A DNA stretch of 64,000 bases from an uncultured Eubacteriales bacterium. GTDB lineage: Bacteria > Bacillota > Clostridia > Oscillospirales > Oscillospiraceae. Under the pieces are notes generated by a model, which made no database searches, was not told the DNA's origin, and worked only from the letters and a program-made list of their open reading frames with translations. The position numbers were made by a program, and so were the translations under genes. Below are positions 24,574-33,636 of this stretch, piece after piece. The stretch spans positions 62,001 to 126,000 of the forward strand of contig CASFFN010000008.1 in NCBI GenBank assembly GCA_949293985.1. Direction: 5' to 3'. The stretch's first letter is position 1. The number at the start of each line of letters is the position of its first letter.

Positions 24574-25434
24574 ATGAGTGCCAAAGGCTTAGGCAGAGGA
24601 CTGGGCGCCCTCATGGGGGATCTGACCGCCGAAGAACCGGCCAGCAAAAGCCCCTATCAGCTCCTGCCCCTGCATAAAGTGGAACCGAACCCCAACCAGC
24701 CCCGGCAGGATTTTGACCCGGAGCAGCTGGAGGCTCTGGCTCGCTCCATCCAGGAGCACGGTGTGGTGCAGCCCCTGACGGTGCGGCCCATGCCCAACGG
24801 CTATTATCAGATTATCGCCGGAGAACGGCGTTGGCGGGCTGCCCGGATGGCGGAATTGAAGGAAATCCCCGCCGTGATTATGGAGGCGGACGACAAAAAG
24901 ACCACGGAACTGGCTTTGATTGAGAACCTGCAGCGGCAGGACCTGAACCCGGTGGAAGAAGCCTTAGGGTATCAGAGCCTGATTTCCGACTATGGCCTGA
25001 CCCAGGAGGAGGCGGCCAGCCGGGTAGGGAAGTCCCGTCCGGCGGTGACCAACGCCCTGCGACTTTTGCAGCTGACCCCGGAGATTCTGGAAATGGTGCG
25101 AAAGGGAAGCCTTTCCGCCGGACACGCCCGGGCGGTGCTGTCCCTGAAATCCCCCCAGAAGCAGCAGCAGGCCGCCCAGAAAATCGTGGCACTGGGCCTG
25201 TCTGTCCGGCAGGCAGAGCTGCTTTGCAAGAACATGGAGCGGGAACCTGCGCCCCAGAAGCCCGTATCCCTGGCGGTGGACTATGTGGCAGAATGTGAGA
25301 AAAACCTCAGCCGCCATTTGGGCCGGGGGGTGAAAATCGTCAACGGCAAGCGGAAAGGCCGCTTCGAGCTGGAATTTTACGGCCAGGAGGATTTGCAGAA
25401 GCTGCTGGACGCTTTGATGCAGATTGAAAGGTGA
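24574..25434 (+). CDS. parB: Chromosome partitioning protein ParB (Spo0J)
   Basis: A 286-residue ParB/Spo0J protein: an N-terminal GLGRGLGALM motif that contacts ParA, the CTPase/nuclease-fold domain (about 30-120) with the GERRWRAA box, a helix-turn-helix domain (LTQEEAASRVGKSRPAVTNAL), and a C-terminal dimerisation segment. It binds parS, hydrolyses CTP and slides as a clamp along DNA. The DNA-recognition region would have to tolerate the altered parS centre seen nearby. Its stop lies four bases before the pspC start. Confidence 0.96.
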   Translation: MSAKGLGRGLGALMGDLTAEEPASKSPYQLLPLHKVEPNPNQPRQDFDPEQLEALARSIQEHGVVQPLTVRPMPNGYYQIIAGERRWRAARMAELKEIPAVIMEADDKKTTELALIENLQRQDLNPVEEALGYQSLISDYGLTQEEAASRVGKSRPAVTNALRLLQLTPEILEMVRKGSLSAGHARAVLSLKSPQKQQQAAQKIVALGLSVRQAELLCKNMEREPAPQKPVSLAVDYVAECEKNLSRHLGRGVKIVNGKRKGRFELEFYGQEDLQKLLDALMQIER

Positions 25435-25438
25435 GAAT

Positions 25439-25633
25439 ATGAGCAAACAACTGTACCGCAGCAGAACCAACCGGAAAATTGCCGGTGTGTGCGGCGGATT
25501 GGGAGAATATATGAATCTGGACCCCACTGTGGTTCGCCTCATTTGGGTACTGCTGTTCTTCTTTGCCGGGGTGGGCATTCTGGCCTACCTGATTGCCGCC
25601 CTGATTATCCCGGAAAATCCCAACGGATACTAA
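25439..25633 (+). CDS. PspC-domain small membrane protein
   Basis: A 64-residue protein that is a single PspC domain: KQLYRSRTNRKIAGVCGG, a GLGEYMNLDP turn, then one transmembrane segment (about 32-55) ending in IIPENP. PspC proteins sense or respond to envelope stress in some bacteria; function in Clostridia is unclear. The ATG at 25439 is four bases after parB, with AAGGTGAG as ribosome site. It lies in the parA-parB-serS run. Confidence 0.85.
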   Translation: MSKQLYRSRTNRKIAGVCGGLGEYMNLDPTVVRLIWVLLFFFAGVGILAYLIAALIIPENPNGY

Positions 25634-25662
25634 AAAATATCCATACCAAGGAGAAATAAAGT

Positions 25663-26994
25663 ATGTTAGACATCAAGAAAATCAAGGAGAATCCCCAGGG
25701 GGTGAAGGACGGCCTTCACGCCAAGGAGGTGGACTGCGACGCCGCCGTGGATAAGATTCTGGCGCTGGACGAGAAAATCCGGGGTCTGAAAACCTCCACC
25801 GAGACCCGGACCGCTCAGAAAAACAAGCTGAGTAAGGAAAACGGTAAGCTCTTCGGTCAGAAAAAGGCCGCCGAGAAGCGGGGAGAGGATGTATCCGCTC
25901 TCCAGACCCAGATCGACGCCAACTCCGCCGAGAGCGTCCGGCTGGATCAGGCCATTGCAGACGAAGCCGAGGAGCTGAAAACCCTCCAGGGTGAGTTCCG
26001 CACCCTGATGCTGAGCCTTCCCAACCTGCCTGACCCGGATCTGAAGCCCGGCGGAAAGGAGAATAACGAGCCTCTGCGGTACTTCGGTGAGCCCCACAAG
26101 TTTGACTTTGAACCCAAGCATCATGTGGATCTGTGCCTGGATCTGGGCCTCATCGACTATGAGCGGGGCGTGAAGCTGGCTGGCGCCGGCAACTGGATGT
26201 ATACCGGCATGGGCGCCCGGCTGGAATGGGCACTGCTCAACTACTTCATCGACAGCCACCTGTCCGACGGCTATGATTTCATCCTGCCCCCCCATATGCT
26301 GGAGTACCAGTGCGGCGAGACCGCCGGTCAGTTCCCCAAATTTGCCGACGAGGTGTATAAGATTGCCAACCCCACCGACGACCGGGTGCACTATATGCTT
26401 CCCACGGCGGAGGCGGCTCTTGCTTCCATCTACCGGGATGAGATTCTCTCCGAGGCGGATTTGCCCAAGAAGTTCTTTGCCTACACCCCCTGCTTCCGCC
26501 GGGAGGCCGGTTCCCACCGGGCCGATGAGCGGGGCATGGTTCGTGGCCACCAGTTCAACAAGGTGGAGATGTTCCAGTTCACTCGCCCCGAGGATTCCGA
26601 CGCTGCCTTTGAGGAGCTGGTAACCAAGGCGGAGAACCTGGTGAAGGGTCTGGGCTTCCATTTCCGCACCGTGAAGCTGGCTGCGGGCGACTGCTCCGCG
26701 TCCATGGCCAGAACCTACGACATTGAAATTCAGATTCCCTCCATGAACGGCTATAAGGAGGTCTCCTCCGTGTCCAATGCCCGGGATTATCAGGCCCGCC
26801 GGGGCAATATCCGCTTCCGCCGGGAAGCCACCGGCAAGCCGGAGTTCCTCCACACCCTGAACGGCTCCGGCCTGGCCACTTCCCGGATTTTCCCCGCCAT
26901 GGTGGAGCAGAACCAGAGAGCCGACGGCTCCATCGTGGTTCCCGAGGTTCTGCGCAAATACCTGGGCGGCCTGGAGATTATTACCAAGAAATAA
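25663..26994 (+). CDS. serS: Seryl-tRNA synthetase
   Basis: A 443-residue class II aminoacyl-tRNA synthetase that charges tRNA-Ser and tRNA-Sec. The N-terminal two-helix coiled-coil arm spans about 30-105; motif 2 is FRREAGSHRADERGM and motif 3 is GSGLATSRIFPAMVEQ. Length is normal. It sits 29 bases behind pspC, so it is probably read from the parAB promoter. There is no room for a T-box leader, although class I and II synthetase genes in Firmicutes often have one. A repeat block follows the stop. Confidence 0.96.
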   Translation: MLDIKKIKENPQGVKDGLHAKEVDCDAAVDKILALDEKIRGLKTSTETRTAQKNKLSKENGKLFGQKKAAEKRGEDVSALQTQIDANSAESVRLDQAIADEAEELKTLQGEFRTLMLSLPNLPDPDLKPGGKENNEPLRYFGEPHKFDFEPKHHVDLCLDLGLIDYERGVKLAGAGNWMYTGMGARLEWALLNYFIDSHLSDGYDFILPPHMLEYQCGETAGQFPKFADEVYKIANPTDDRVHYMLPTAEAALASIYRDEILSEADLPKKFFAYTPCFRREAGSHRADERGMVRGHQFNKVEMFQFTRPEDSDAAFEELVTKAENLVKGLGFHFRTVKLAAGDCSASMARTYDIEIQIPSMNGYKEVSSVSNARDYQARRGNIRFRREATGKPEFLHTLNGSGLATSRIFPAMVEQNQRADGSIVVPEVLRKYLGGLEIITKK

Positions 26995-27002
26995 GCAGCG
27001 GT

Positions 27003-27421
27003 CCCATAGCTCCCTCCGGGAGGGAGCTGTCACCGCAGGTGACTGAGGGAGCCTGCGGGGGGTAAACTGACGGTTTGCTTTCAGGGTGGTACCTGCATAT
27101 GGCTATCGATACCCTGCACCGATTTAACCGGGCGGTTGCCTCCAATAGGCATAGGAAATGGGATAGCCCTGGGGAGGTTTCATCCCCGGTTTTCCAATCG
27201 ACTATGCGCCCGCTGGCTCCCTCCGTCACGGCTACGCCGTGCCACCTCCCTCCCGGAGGGAGGTATTTACGGAAGCCTTCTGCGAGGTAACGATACCGGG
27301 CAGATTTAAGGAAGAGGGAATAGGTAATAGGTTCGGCGGACAAGCCGCCGATACCGGGCGGGTCAGGGAAGTAACGAATACAGACCAGCCCAGTGCGCAT
27401 TGTCCGCGGGCAATGCCCGCT
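27003..27421 (+). repeat. Type II composite repeat, copy 3 (no R2)
   Basis: Fills the 26995-27505 gap; no gene is visible. R1 (27003-27060), linker, R3 (27214-27300; its inner stem is CACGGC/GCCGTG instead of CTTGGGGC/GCCCCAAG), R6 (27294-27350) ending in a CGGCGG/CCGCCG hairpin, then R5 ending in GCGGGC-AAT-GCCCGC (27406-27420). The nfnA promoter begins four bases later. Confidence 0.84.
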
Positions 27422-27424
27422 AAA

Positions 27425-27453
27425 TTGACAATATCCCCAAAAGGGTATATAAT
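27425..27453 (+). promoter_or_regulatory. Consensus promoter of nfnAB
   Basis: TTGACA (27425-27430), 17 bases, TATAAT (27448-27453): both hexamers match the vegetative sigma-factor consensus exactly. High constitutive expression is expected. Confidence 0.92.
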
Positions 27454-27505
27454 AAGAAAATGTAGAATTTAGCACTTAAATTCACTGAAAAGGAAGGATC
27501 GGGTA

Positions 27506-28360
27506 ATGTTCAAAATTGTACGCAAGAAGGAGCTGAACAGCTCCGTCACCCTGATGGAAATTGAAGCCCCCTTTGTAGCCAGGAAGGCCAAGGCCGGACA
27601 GTTCATCATTTTCCGCATTGACGAAAAGAGCGAGCGTGTTCCCCTGACCATCGCCGGCTATGACCGGGAGAAGGGTACCGTCACCATCATCTTCCAGAAG
27701 GTGGGCTTTGCCACCATCTCCCTGGGCAACCTGAATGAGGGCGACTATATCCGGGACTTTGTAGGTCCTCTGGGCAAGCCCACTGCCGTGGAAGGCAAGA
27801 AGCGGGTTTGCGTGGTCGGCGGCGGCGTGGGCTGCGCCATTGCCCTGCCCTCTGCCCAGGCTTTCAAGGAAGCCGGGGCGGAAGTGGATGTAATCGTGGG
27901 CTTCCGGAACAAGGACATCGTTATCCTGGAGGATGAGTTCAAGGCCTGTGCCGACAATCTGTACCTGATGACCGACGACGGCTCCTACGGCGAGCAGGGT
28001 TTCGTCACCGTGAAGCTGCAGCAGCTGCTGGAGGCCGGACGGGAGTATGACGAGGTGCTGGCCATCGGACCTGTGCCCATGATGAAGTTTGTGTGCAAGA
28101 CCACCGAGCCCTTCGGCGTTCACACCATGGTGTCCCTGAACCCCATTATGGTGGACGGCACCGGTATGTGCGGCGGCTGCCGTGTTACCGTGGGCGGCGA
28201 AACCAAGTTCGCCTGCGTGGACGGCCCGGAGTTTGACGGCCATAAGGTTGACTTCGCGGAGCTGATGAACCGCAACAGCGTGTACCGTGACCGGGAAGCT
28301 GAAGTAAGCAAGACCCACACCTGCCGCATGGAAACCATGGGCAAGAAGCTGATTCCGTAA
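27506..28360 (+). CDS. nfnA: NfnA: ferredoxin-NADP+ oxidoreductase subunit alpha
   Basis: A 284-residue FAD/NAD-binding protein of the dihydroorotate dehydrogenase electron-transfer type. FAD-binding barrel (1-95), NAD-binding VCVVGGGVGCAIA (about 107-119), and C-terminal cysteines in GTGMCGGCRV and FACVDGPEF that bind a [2Fe-2S] cluster. Together with the next gene it forms the electron-bifurcating transhydrogenase NfnAB, which couples reduced ferredoxin plus NADH to NADPH formation. An alternative label is sulfide dehydrogenase subunit SudB. Fourteen bases separate it from its partner. Confidence 0.9.
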   Translation: MFKIVRKKELNSSVTLMEIEAPFVARKAKAGQFIIFRIDEKSERVPLTIAGYDREKGTVTIIFQKVGFATISLGNLNEGDYIRDFVGPLGKPTAVEGKKRVCVVGGGVGCAIALPSAQAFKEAGAEVDVIVGFRNKDIVILEDEFKACADNLYLMTDDGSYGEQGFVTVKLQQLLEAGREYDEVLAIGPVPMMKFVCKTTEPFGVHTMVSLNPIMVDGTGMCGGCRVTVGGETKFACVDGPEFDGHKVDFAELMNRNSVYRDREAEVSKTHTCRMETMGKKLIP

Positions 28361-28374
28361 GGAGGTAAGGGAAA

Positions 28375-29757
28375 ATGGCAAATATGACTTTGGTAAAGAC
28401 CCCCATGCCTGAGCAGGACCCCCAGGTACGGGCTCACAACTTTGAAGAAGTGGCTCTGGGCTACACCCCGGAGATGGCAATGGAAGAGGCAGGCCGCTGC
28501 CTCAAGTGCAAAAACCCCAAGTGCGTGGAAGGCTGTCCGGTGAACATCCGTATCCCCGAGTTCATCGGCCTGGTAGCCGAGGGTAAGTTCCAGGAGGCCT
28601 ATGAGGTCATCACCTCCACCAACTCCCTGCCTGCCCTGTCCGGCCGTGTATGTCCCCAGGAGACCCAGTGCGAGGCCCGGTGTGTCCGGGGTGTGAAGGG
28701 CGAGCCGGTAGCCATCGGCCGTCTGGAGCGGTTTGTGGCCGACTGGTACCGGGAGCATGTAAACGCCATGCCCCAGAAGGCAGAGTCCAACGGCAAGAAG
28801 GTTGCCGTGGTAGGCTCCGGCCCCGCCGGCCTGACCTGTGCCTCGGACCTGGCCAAGAAGGGTTACGAAGTGACCCTGTTTGAAGCCCTTCACACCGCCG
28901 GCGGTGTGCTGGTTTACGGCATCCCCGAGTTCCGTCTGCCCAAGAGCATTGTGGCAAACGAGGTGAAGAAGCTGGAGGCCCAGGGCGTTACCGTGATGAC
29001 CAACATGGTCATCGGCCGGGTGCTGACCATCGACGAGCTGTTTGAGATGGGCTTCAAGGCCGTGTTCGTAGGCTCCGGCGCCGGTCTTCCCATGTTCATG
29101 AACATCCCCGGCGAGAGCCTGAAGGGCGTTATGTCCGCCAACGAGTACCTGACCCGTACCAACCTGATGAAGGCCTATGACGCCGATTACGATACCCCCA
29201 TCATCCAGTCCAAGGCCGTGGCCGTGGTAGGCGGCGGCAACGTGGCTATGGACGGCGCCCGCTGCGCTATGCGTTTGGGTGCTGAGCATGTTTACATCGT
29301 GTACCGCCGCGGCGAGGCGGAAATGCCCGCCCGTAAGGAAGAGCAGCACCACGCCAAGGAAGAGGGCATCGAGTTCAAGACCCTGTGCAATCCTGTGGAG
29401 ATCCTGGGTGACGAGAACGGCCGTGTCTGCGGCATCAAGTGCATCCGTATGGAGCTGGGTGAGCCGGACGCCTCCGGCCGCCGCCGTCCTGTGGAGATCC
29501 CCGGCTCTGAGTTTGTGCTGGATGTGGATACTGTGATTATGGCTCTGGGCACCAGCCCCAACCCCCTGATCCGCTCCACAACCCCCGGTCTGGAGACCAA
29601 CCGGAAGGGCTGCCTGATTGTCAACGAGGACGAGATGACCACCCGTGAGGGCGTGTTCGCCGGCGGCGATGCCGTTACCGGCGCTGCCACCGTCATCCTG
29701 GCCATGGGCGCCGGCAAGAAGGCCGCTGCCTCCATCGACGCCTACCTGAGCAAGTAA
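28375..29757 (+). CDS. nfnB: NfnB: glutamate synthase small-chain-like subunit beta
   Basis: A 460-residue flavoprotein. The N-terminal cysteine clusters CLKCKNPKCVEGCP and CPQETQCEARCVRG bind two [4Fe-4S] centres; FAD binding is at VAVVGSGPAGLTCA and NADPH binding at VAVVGGGNVAMDGA. Proteins of this shape are often named gltA or glutamate synthase small chain, but no large subunit is nearby and the adjacency to nfnA points to the bifurcating transhydrogenase. It ends at a strong terminator. Confidence 0.9.
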   Translation: MANMTLVKTPMPEQDPQVRAHNFEEVALGYTPEMAMEEAGRCLKCKNPKCVEGCPVNIRIPEFIGLVAEGKFQEAYEVITSTNSLPALSGRVCPQETQCEARCVRGVKGEPVAIGRLERFVADWYREHVNAMPQKAESNGKKVAVVGSGPAGLTCASDLAKKGYEVTLFEALHTAGGVLVYGIPEFRLPKSIVANEVKKLEAQGVTVMTNMVIGRVLTIDELFEMGFKAVFVGSGAGLPMFMNIPGESLKGVMSANEYLTRTNLMKAYDADYDTPIIQSKAVAVVGGGNVAMDGARCAMRLGAEHVYIVYRRGEAEMPARKEEQHHAKEEGIEFKTLCNPVEILGDENGRVCGIKCIRMELGEPDASGRRRPVEIPGSEFVLDVDTVIMALGTSPNPLIRSTTPGLETNRKGCLIVNEDEMTTREGVFAGGDAVTGAATVILAMGAGKKAAASIDAYLSK

Positions 29758-29775
29758 ACATTTCCCGGGAAATGG

Positions 29776-29810
29776 GGCCGTGTACCAAAATGGGTACACG
29801 GCCTTTTTGT
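29776..29810. terminator. Terminator between nfnB and the carboxypeptidase gene
   Basis: An 11-bp stem (29776-29786 with 29793-29803), loop AAAATG, then TTTTTG on the plus strand. It serves nfnB and may also serve the converging minus-strand gene. Confidence 0.88.
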
Positions 29811-29837
29811 ACTTACTCAAGTACAATTCTTTTCCCG

Positions 29838-30995
29838 CTATCCGGCGGCGGGGCTGGGGCTGCCGGAGAGGTGCCGGAGCATTTGGATAAACAGCTGTCC
29901 CAAGGTCAGCCGCTCCACCGGGGCCTCCGCTACCATGGGTATCTGGGCAAGAATCTGATCTCCGGCCTTAATCTCCATGGTTCCCAGCCGCTGGCCCTGA
30001 CTCACCGGGGCGGTAACGCTTTCCTCCAGGGTAATCTGGGTGGTGACCATGTCCTTTTGTCCTTTGCTGATAAGCAGCTGGGGCTTCTCCCCCGGGACGG
30101 CGTTCACCTGATTTTCCACCCCTAATTTCACAGGCACCGAATTGCTTTCGGAGAGCTCCGGGGTCACCAGCGCATAGTTGGCAAAGCCGAAGTCCAGCAG
30201 GGTCTTACAGGCTGCCAGCCGCTCCTTGGAGGTCTCGCACCCCATCACCACCGCAATCAGCTCCATGCCGTCCCGTTTGGCGGTGGCGGACAGGCAGTAC
30301 CCGGCGCCGGAGGTATAGCCGGTTTTCAGACCCGTAGCGCCGTTGTAAAACCGAATCAGCTTGTTGGTGTTGGAAAGGCCGAAGGTGCCGTTTCGCACCG
30401 TATCCATCCAAATGGTGGTGTACTTTTCAATGTCCGGGTGCTTCACAATCAGCTCCCGGGACATAAGGGCGATGTCATAGGCGCTGGTTTTGTGATTTTC
30501 CGCCTCCGGTTCGTCGTCCAGGCCTGTGCAGTTGACAAAGCTTGTGTCGTTCATCCCCAATTCCTTGGCCTTTTGGTTCATCAAATCCACAAAGGCGGCT
30601 TCGCTTCCGGCGATGTGCTCCGCCATGGCGCAGGCGCAGTCGTTGGCGGAGGATACGGCGATGGATTTGACCATGTCCTCCACCGTCATGGTCTCCCCTT
30701 CCTTGAGAAAAATCTGACTGCCGCCTTTGGCGGCGGCCTCGGCCGAGGCGGTGACCGTTTCCTGCCAGCCAATCTTCCCGGAGTCGATGGCCTCCATAAT
30801 CAGAAGCAGCGTCATTACCTTGGTGACGCTGGCAGGGGCCAGCTTTTCGTGGGCGTTGCTTTCAAAAAGCACCGTGCCGGTGGCGGCGTCCATGAGCAGA
30901 GCGCTTTTCCCGGCCACCGACAGTCCTGACGGCTGGGCCTGGGCCGGAAGTGCCAGCATCGCGAGAATCAGCCCCACACATATCCATTTTTTCAT
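29838..30995 (-). CDS. D-alanyl-D-alanine carboxypeptidase (low-molecular-mass penicillin-binding protein)
   Basis: A 385-residue exported serine peptidase of the PBP5/DacF type. Signal peptide 1-20 (ends AQA). Catalytic motifs are complete: S56-V-T-K59, S116-A-N118 and K224-T-G226. The C-terminal beta domain (about 275-370) follows; there is no clear terminal amphipathic anchor, and the end is a short hydrophobic-basic stretch. It trims the terminal D-Ala of peptidoglycan stem peptides. Whether it is the vegetative or a sporulation paralogue cannot be told. It stands alone, convergent with nfnB. Confidence 0.92.
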   Translation of the reverse strand: MKKWICVGLILAMLALPAQAQPSGLSVAGKSALLMDAATGTVLFESNAHEKLAPASVTKVMTLLLIMEAIDSGKIGWQETVTASAEAAAKGGSQIFLKEGETMTVEDMVKSIAVSSANDCACAMAEHIAGSEAAFVDLMNQKAKELGMNDTSFVNCTGLDDEPEAENHKTSAYDIALMSRELIVKHPDIEKYTTIWMDTVRNGTFGLSNTNKLIRFYNGATGLKTGYTSGAGYCLSATAKRDGMELIAVVMGCETSKERLAACKTLLDFGFANYALVTPELSESNSVPVKLGVENQVNAVPGEKPQLLISKGQKDMVTTQITLEESVTAPVSQGQRLGTMEIKAGDQILAQIPMVAEAPVERLTLGQLFIQMLRHLSGSPSPAAG

Positions 30996-31072
30996 GGTTA
31001 TCCCCTCCTTGAATCCTATTGCAGACTATGTCCCCGGGGACAAGATTATGCGTTGGAACTTTCCCCTTTCCC

Positions 31073-31101
31073 TTGACACCGACACAGGATAAGAGTAAAC
31101 T
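31073..31101 (+). promoter_or_regulatory. Putative glgB promoter
   Basis: TTGACA (31073-31078), 17 bases, TAAACT (31096-31101). It lies upstream of the MITE-like element, so the element would be transcribed as part of the glgB leader. The 30996-31312 gap holds only this promoter and the element. Confidence 0.65.
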
Positions 31102-31131
31102 AAAGATGAGCAACCCTACCAAATAAATCAG

Positions 31132-31290
31132 GGAATCTCTGAACCAATCGACTGCGGCCGGACAGCGGCGCTTTTTCCCCATCCATGCGGAATGAAAAAC
31201 GGGAAATACAGAAAGGATTCCTCCGTTTGCCATTCTTTTGTCTGGAAAAAACGCTCGCTGCCAGCGCTTGCCGGTTGCATCAGAGCTTCC
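31132..31290 (+). mobile_element. MITE-like element, copy 2 (diverged, in the glgB leader)
   Basis: About 159 bp, the same ends as copies 1 and 3 (GGAATCTCTGAA to TCAGAGCTTCC) but diverged and about 22 bp longer in the middle. No flanking direct repeat is evident, which fits an older insertion. It lies between the putative promoter and the glgB ribosome site. Confidence 0.68.
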
Positions 31291-31312
31291 CATAAGAAAG
31301 GTCTTGGTACAT

Positions 31313-33295
31313 ATGAAGCACAAAATACTCCAGTATGACCCCTACCTGAAACCCTATGAGAGGGATTTTGATTTGCGGGCGGAGCGGCTGAAGAAAAAAC
31401 TTCAGGAGCTGCTTCCCCAGGGACAGAGCCTGTGGGACTTTGCCAACGGCTATGAATATTTCGGCCTGCACCAAACCCCGGATGGGTGGTACTATCGGGA
31501 GTGGGCGCCGGGCGCGGAGGCCATGTACCTCACCGGCGACTTCTGCGGCTGGGATCGCCATGCCTACCCTATGGAAAAGCTGGAAAATGGGGTATTCTCC
31601 CTGTTCATTCCCGGCAAGGACACCCTGCGAAACGGTATGAAGGTGTTGGCGGTGGTGGTCCATGAGGGACAGGAGCTGGAGCGCATCCCCCTGTACGCCA
31701 ACTATGTGGTGCAGGAGGAGAACTCGGTGGAGTGGAACGCCGTCGTCCATGTGGAGGAGGGAGAATTTCCCTGGACGGACGCAGGCTTCAAGCCCAAAAA
31801 CAAGCTCTATATCTACGAATGTCATATCGGCATGGCTCAGGAGGAGGGCAAGGTGGGCTCCTACCGGGAGTTTATGGAAAAGACCCTGCCCCGTATCAAG
31901 AAGCTGGGCTACACCGCCGTTCAGATTATGGCCATTATGGAGCATCCCTACTACGCCTCCTTCGGCTATCAGGTGACCAATTTCTTTGCCCCCTCCTCCC
32001 GGTTCGGCACGCCGGAGGAGCTGAAGGCCCTGATTGACCGGGCCCACGAAATGGGCATTGCCGTGCTTCTGGATGTGGTCCACTCCCACGCCTGCAAGAA
32101 TACCCGGGAGGGCATCAACCAGTTTGACGGCACCGACTACCAGTTCTTCCATGCGGGCGGCCAGGGCGAACACCCGGCCTGGAATACCAAGTGCTTCAAC
32201 TATGACAAAAACGAAGTCATTCACTTCCTGCTGTCAAACCTCAAATACTGGATGACCCAGTTCCACTTTGACGGCTTCCGGTTCGACGGCGTCACCTCCA
32301 TGCTCTACCATGACCACGGCCTGGGCACCGCCTTTATGGGGTATGACCAGTACTTCTCCATGAATACGGATGTGGAGGCAGTGACCTACTTGCAGCTGGC
32401 AAACCTGCTGGTGCGCCAGGGCAATCCCAAGGCCATCACCATTGCGGAGGACACCTCTGCCCTGCCGGGCCTGGCTCTGCCGGTGAAGGACGGCGGCGTG
32501 GGCTTTTCCTACCGGTTGGCCATGGGTGAGCCGGATATGTGGATCAAGCTCCTGAAAGAGGTCTCCGACGACAATTGGAACATGGACTACATCTACTACG
32601 AGCTGTCTACCCGCAGGCCCAAAGAGCCGGTCATCGGCTACTGCGAGTCCCACGACCAGGCCCTGGTGGGGGACAAGACCATCATGTTCCGGATGTGTGA
32701 TTCGGAGATGTACTGGTCCATGAATCGGGACAACGACAGCCCTGTCATCGACCGGGCTATGGCCCTGCACAAGATGATTCGCCTGGTGACGGTGTCCCTG
32801 GGCGGCGACGGGTACTTAAACTTCATGGGCAACGAGTTCGGCCATCCGGAGTGGATCGACTTCCCCCGGGAGGGCAACGGCTGGAGCTACCACTACTGCC
32901 GCCGGCAATGGCATCTGGCGGACGATAAAAATCTCAAATACCAGTACCTGAACCGCTTCGACAAGGATATGATTGCCCTGACCAAGCGGCTGCGGGTGCT
33001 GGGAAAGACCGACCGGCAGCTGTATATCTCCAATGACCGGAAGATTATGGCCTTCCAGAAGGGAGAAGGGGTGTTCCTCTTTAACTTCCACCCCACCTGG
33101 AGCCAGGAGGGTTTGGAAATCCCCATGCCGGAGGCCGGTACCTACCGGGTATGCTTCACCTCCGATGACTTTACCTACGGCGGCCACGGCCGGGTGTACC
33201 ACCAGGACTACGAGACCCACACAAGAGCCGACGGCACCCCGGTGCTGCAAATCTACCTGCCCTGCCGCACGGCGGTGGTGCTGCAAAAGGTGTAA
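31313..33295 (+). CDS. glgB: 1,4-alpha-glucan branching enzyme
   Basis: A 660-residue GH13 enzyme with an N-terminal CBM48-like domain (about 45-150), a TIM-barrel catalytic domain and a C-terminal all-beta domain. The nucleophile is the Asp of GFRFDG near residue 325, the acid/base Glu is in TIAEDTS near 377, and the transition-state Asp is in ESHDQ near 445. The pattern resembles the eukaryotic-type (GH13_8) group more than E. coli GlgB. It makes alpha-1,6 branches in glycogen. No other glg gene is nearby. ATG 31313 was chosen over an upstream start inside the repeat element. Confidence 0.88.
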   Translation: MKHKILQYDPYLKPYERDFDLRAERLKKKLQELLPQGQSLWDFANGYEYFGLHQTPDGWYYREWAPGAEAMYLTGDFCGWDRHAYPMEKLENGVFSLFIPGKDTLRNGMKVLAVVVHEGQELERIPLYANYVVQEENSVEWNAVVHVEEGEFPWTDAGFKPKNKLYIYECHIGMAQEEGKVGSYREFMEKTLPRIKKLGYTAVQIMAIMEHPYYASFGYQVTNFFAPSSRFGTPEELKALIDRAHEMGIAVLLDVVHSHACKNTREGINQFDGTDYQFFHAGGQGEHPAWNTKCFNYDKNEVIHFLLSNLKYWMTQFHFDGFRFDGVTSMLYHDHGLGTAFMGYDQYFSMNTDVEAVTYLQLANLLVRQGNPKAITIAEDTSALPGLALPVKDGGVGFSYRLAMGEPDMWIKLLKEVSDDNWNMDYIYYELSTRRPKEPVIGYCESHDQALVGDKTIMFRMCDSEMYWSMNRDNDSPVIDRAMALHKMIRLVTVSLGGDGYLNFMGNEFGHPEWIDFPREGNGWSYHYCRRQWHLADDKNLKYQYLNRFDKDMIALTKRLRVLGKTDRQLYISNDRKIMAFQKGEGVFLFNFHPTWSQEGLEIPMPEAGTYRVCFTSDDFTYGGHGRVYHQDYETHTRADGTPVLQIYLPCRTAVVLQKV

Positions 33296-33316
33296 ACCTT
33301 TGCGGAAAGGCAGAAA

Positions 33317-33346
33317 AAAATCCCCGGACGGAAGTCCGGGGATTTT
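33317..33346. terminator. Bidirectional terminator between glgB and rpsR
   Basis: A 13-bp perfect stem (33317-33329 with 33334-33346), loop GGAA, with A and T runs at its base, between two converging genes. Confidence 0.9.
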
Positions 33347-33355
33347 GACTCGGGA

Positions 33356-33592
33356 TTAGTCCGCAACATAGGGCAGCAGGGCAATCTGACGGGCCCGCTT
33401 GATGGCGGTGGTCAGGTCACGCTGGTGAGCCGCGCAGGTACCGGTGGTGCGGCGGGGCAGAATCTTGCCACGCTCGGACAGGTAGCGGCGAAGCTTTGCG
33501 GTATCCTTGTAATCAACGCTGGTCACCTTGTCCACGCAGAAAGCGCAAACCTTCTTGCGCTTACGGGGACGGACACGCTGTTCGTTAGCCAT
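33356..33592 (-). CDS. rpsR: 30S ribosomal protein S18
   Basis: A 78-residue S18. It is the cysteine-containing form: C16 and C19 (CAFC) with a later Cys in TGTCAAHQ, the arrangement of the zinc-binding variant rather than the cysteine-free one. It pairs with S6 on the 30S platform. The ATG at 33592 has AAGGAGG eight bases upstream; a longer frame reaching 33616 would cover that ribosome site. Third gene of rpsF-ssb-rpsR. Confidence 0.97.
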   Translation of the reverse strand: MANEQRVRPRKRKKVCAFCVDKVTSVDYKDTAKLRRYLSERGKILPRRTTGTCAAHQRDLTTAIKRARQIALLPYVAD

Positions 33593-33636
33593 GGAAATAA
33601 CCTCCTTTGTAAGCATTTGTGAAAAGTTCAGAAGAA

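Noticed and set aside
25634..25662. A T-box leader for serS
   Set aside because: Only 29 bases separate pspC and serS, too few for a T-box.
29758..29773. CATTTCCCGGGAAATG as a third parS site
   Set aside because: It is a palindrome but does not match the parS core TTTCACG and lies at an operon end next to a terminator.
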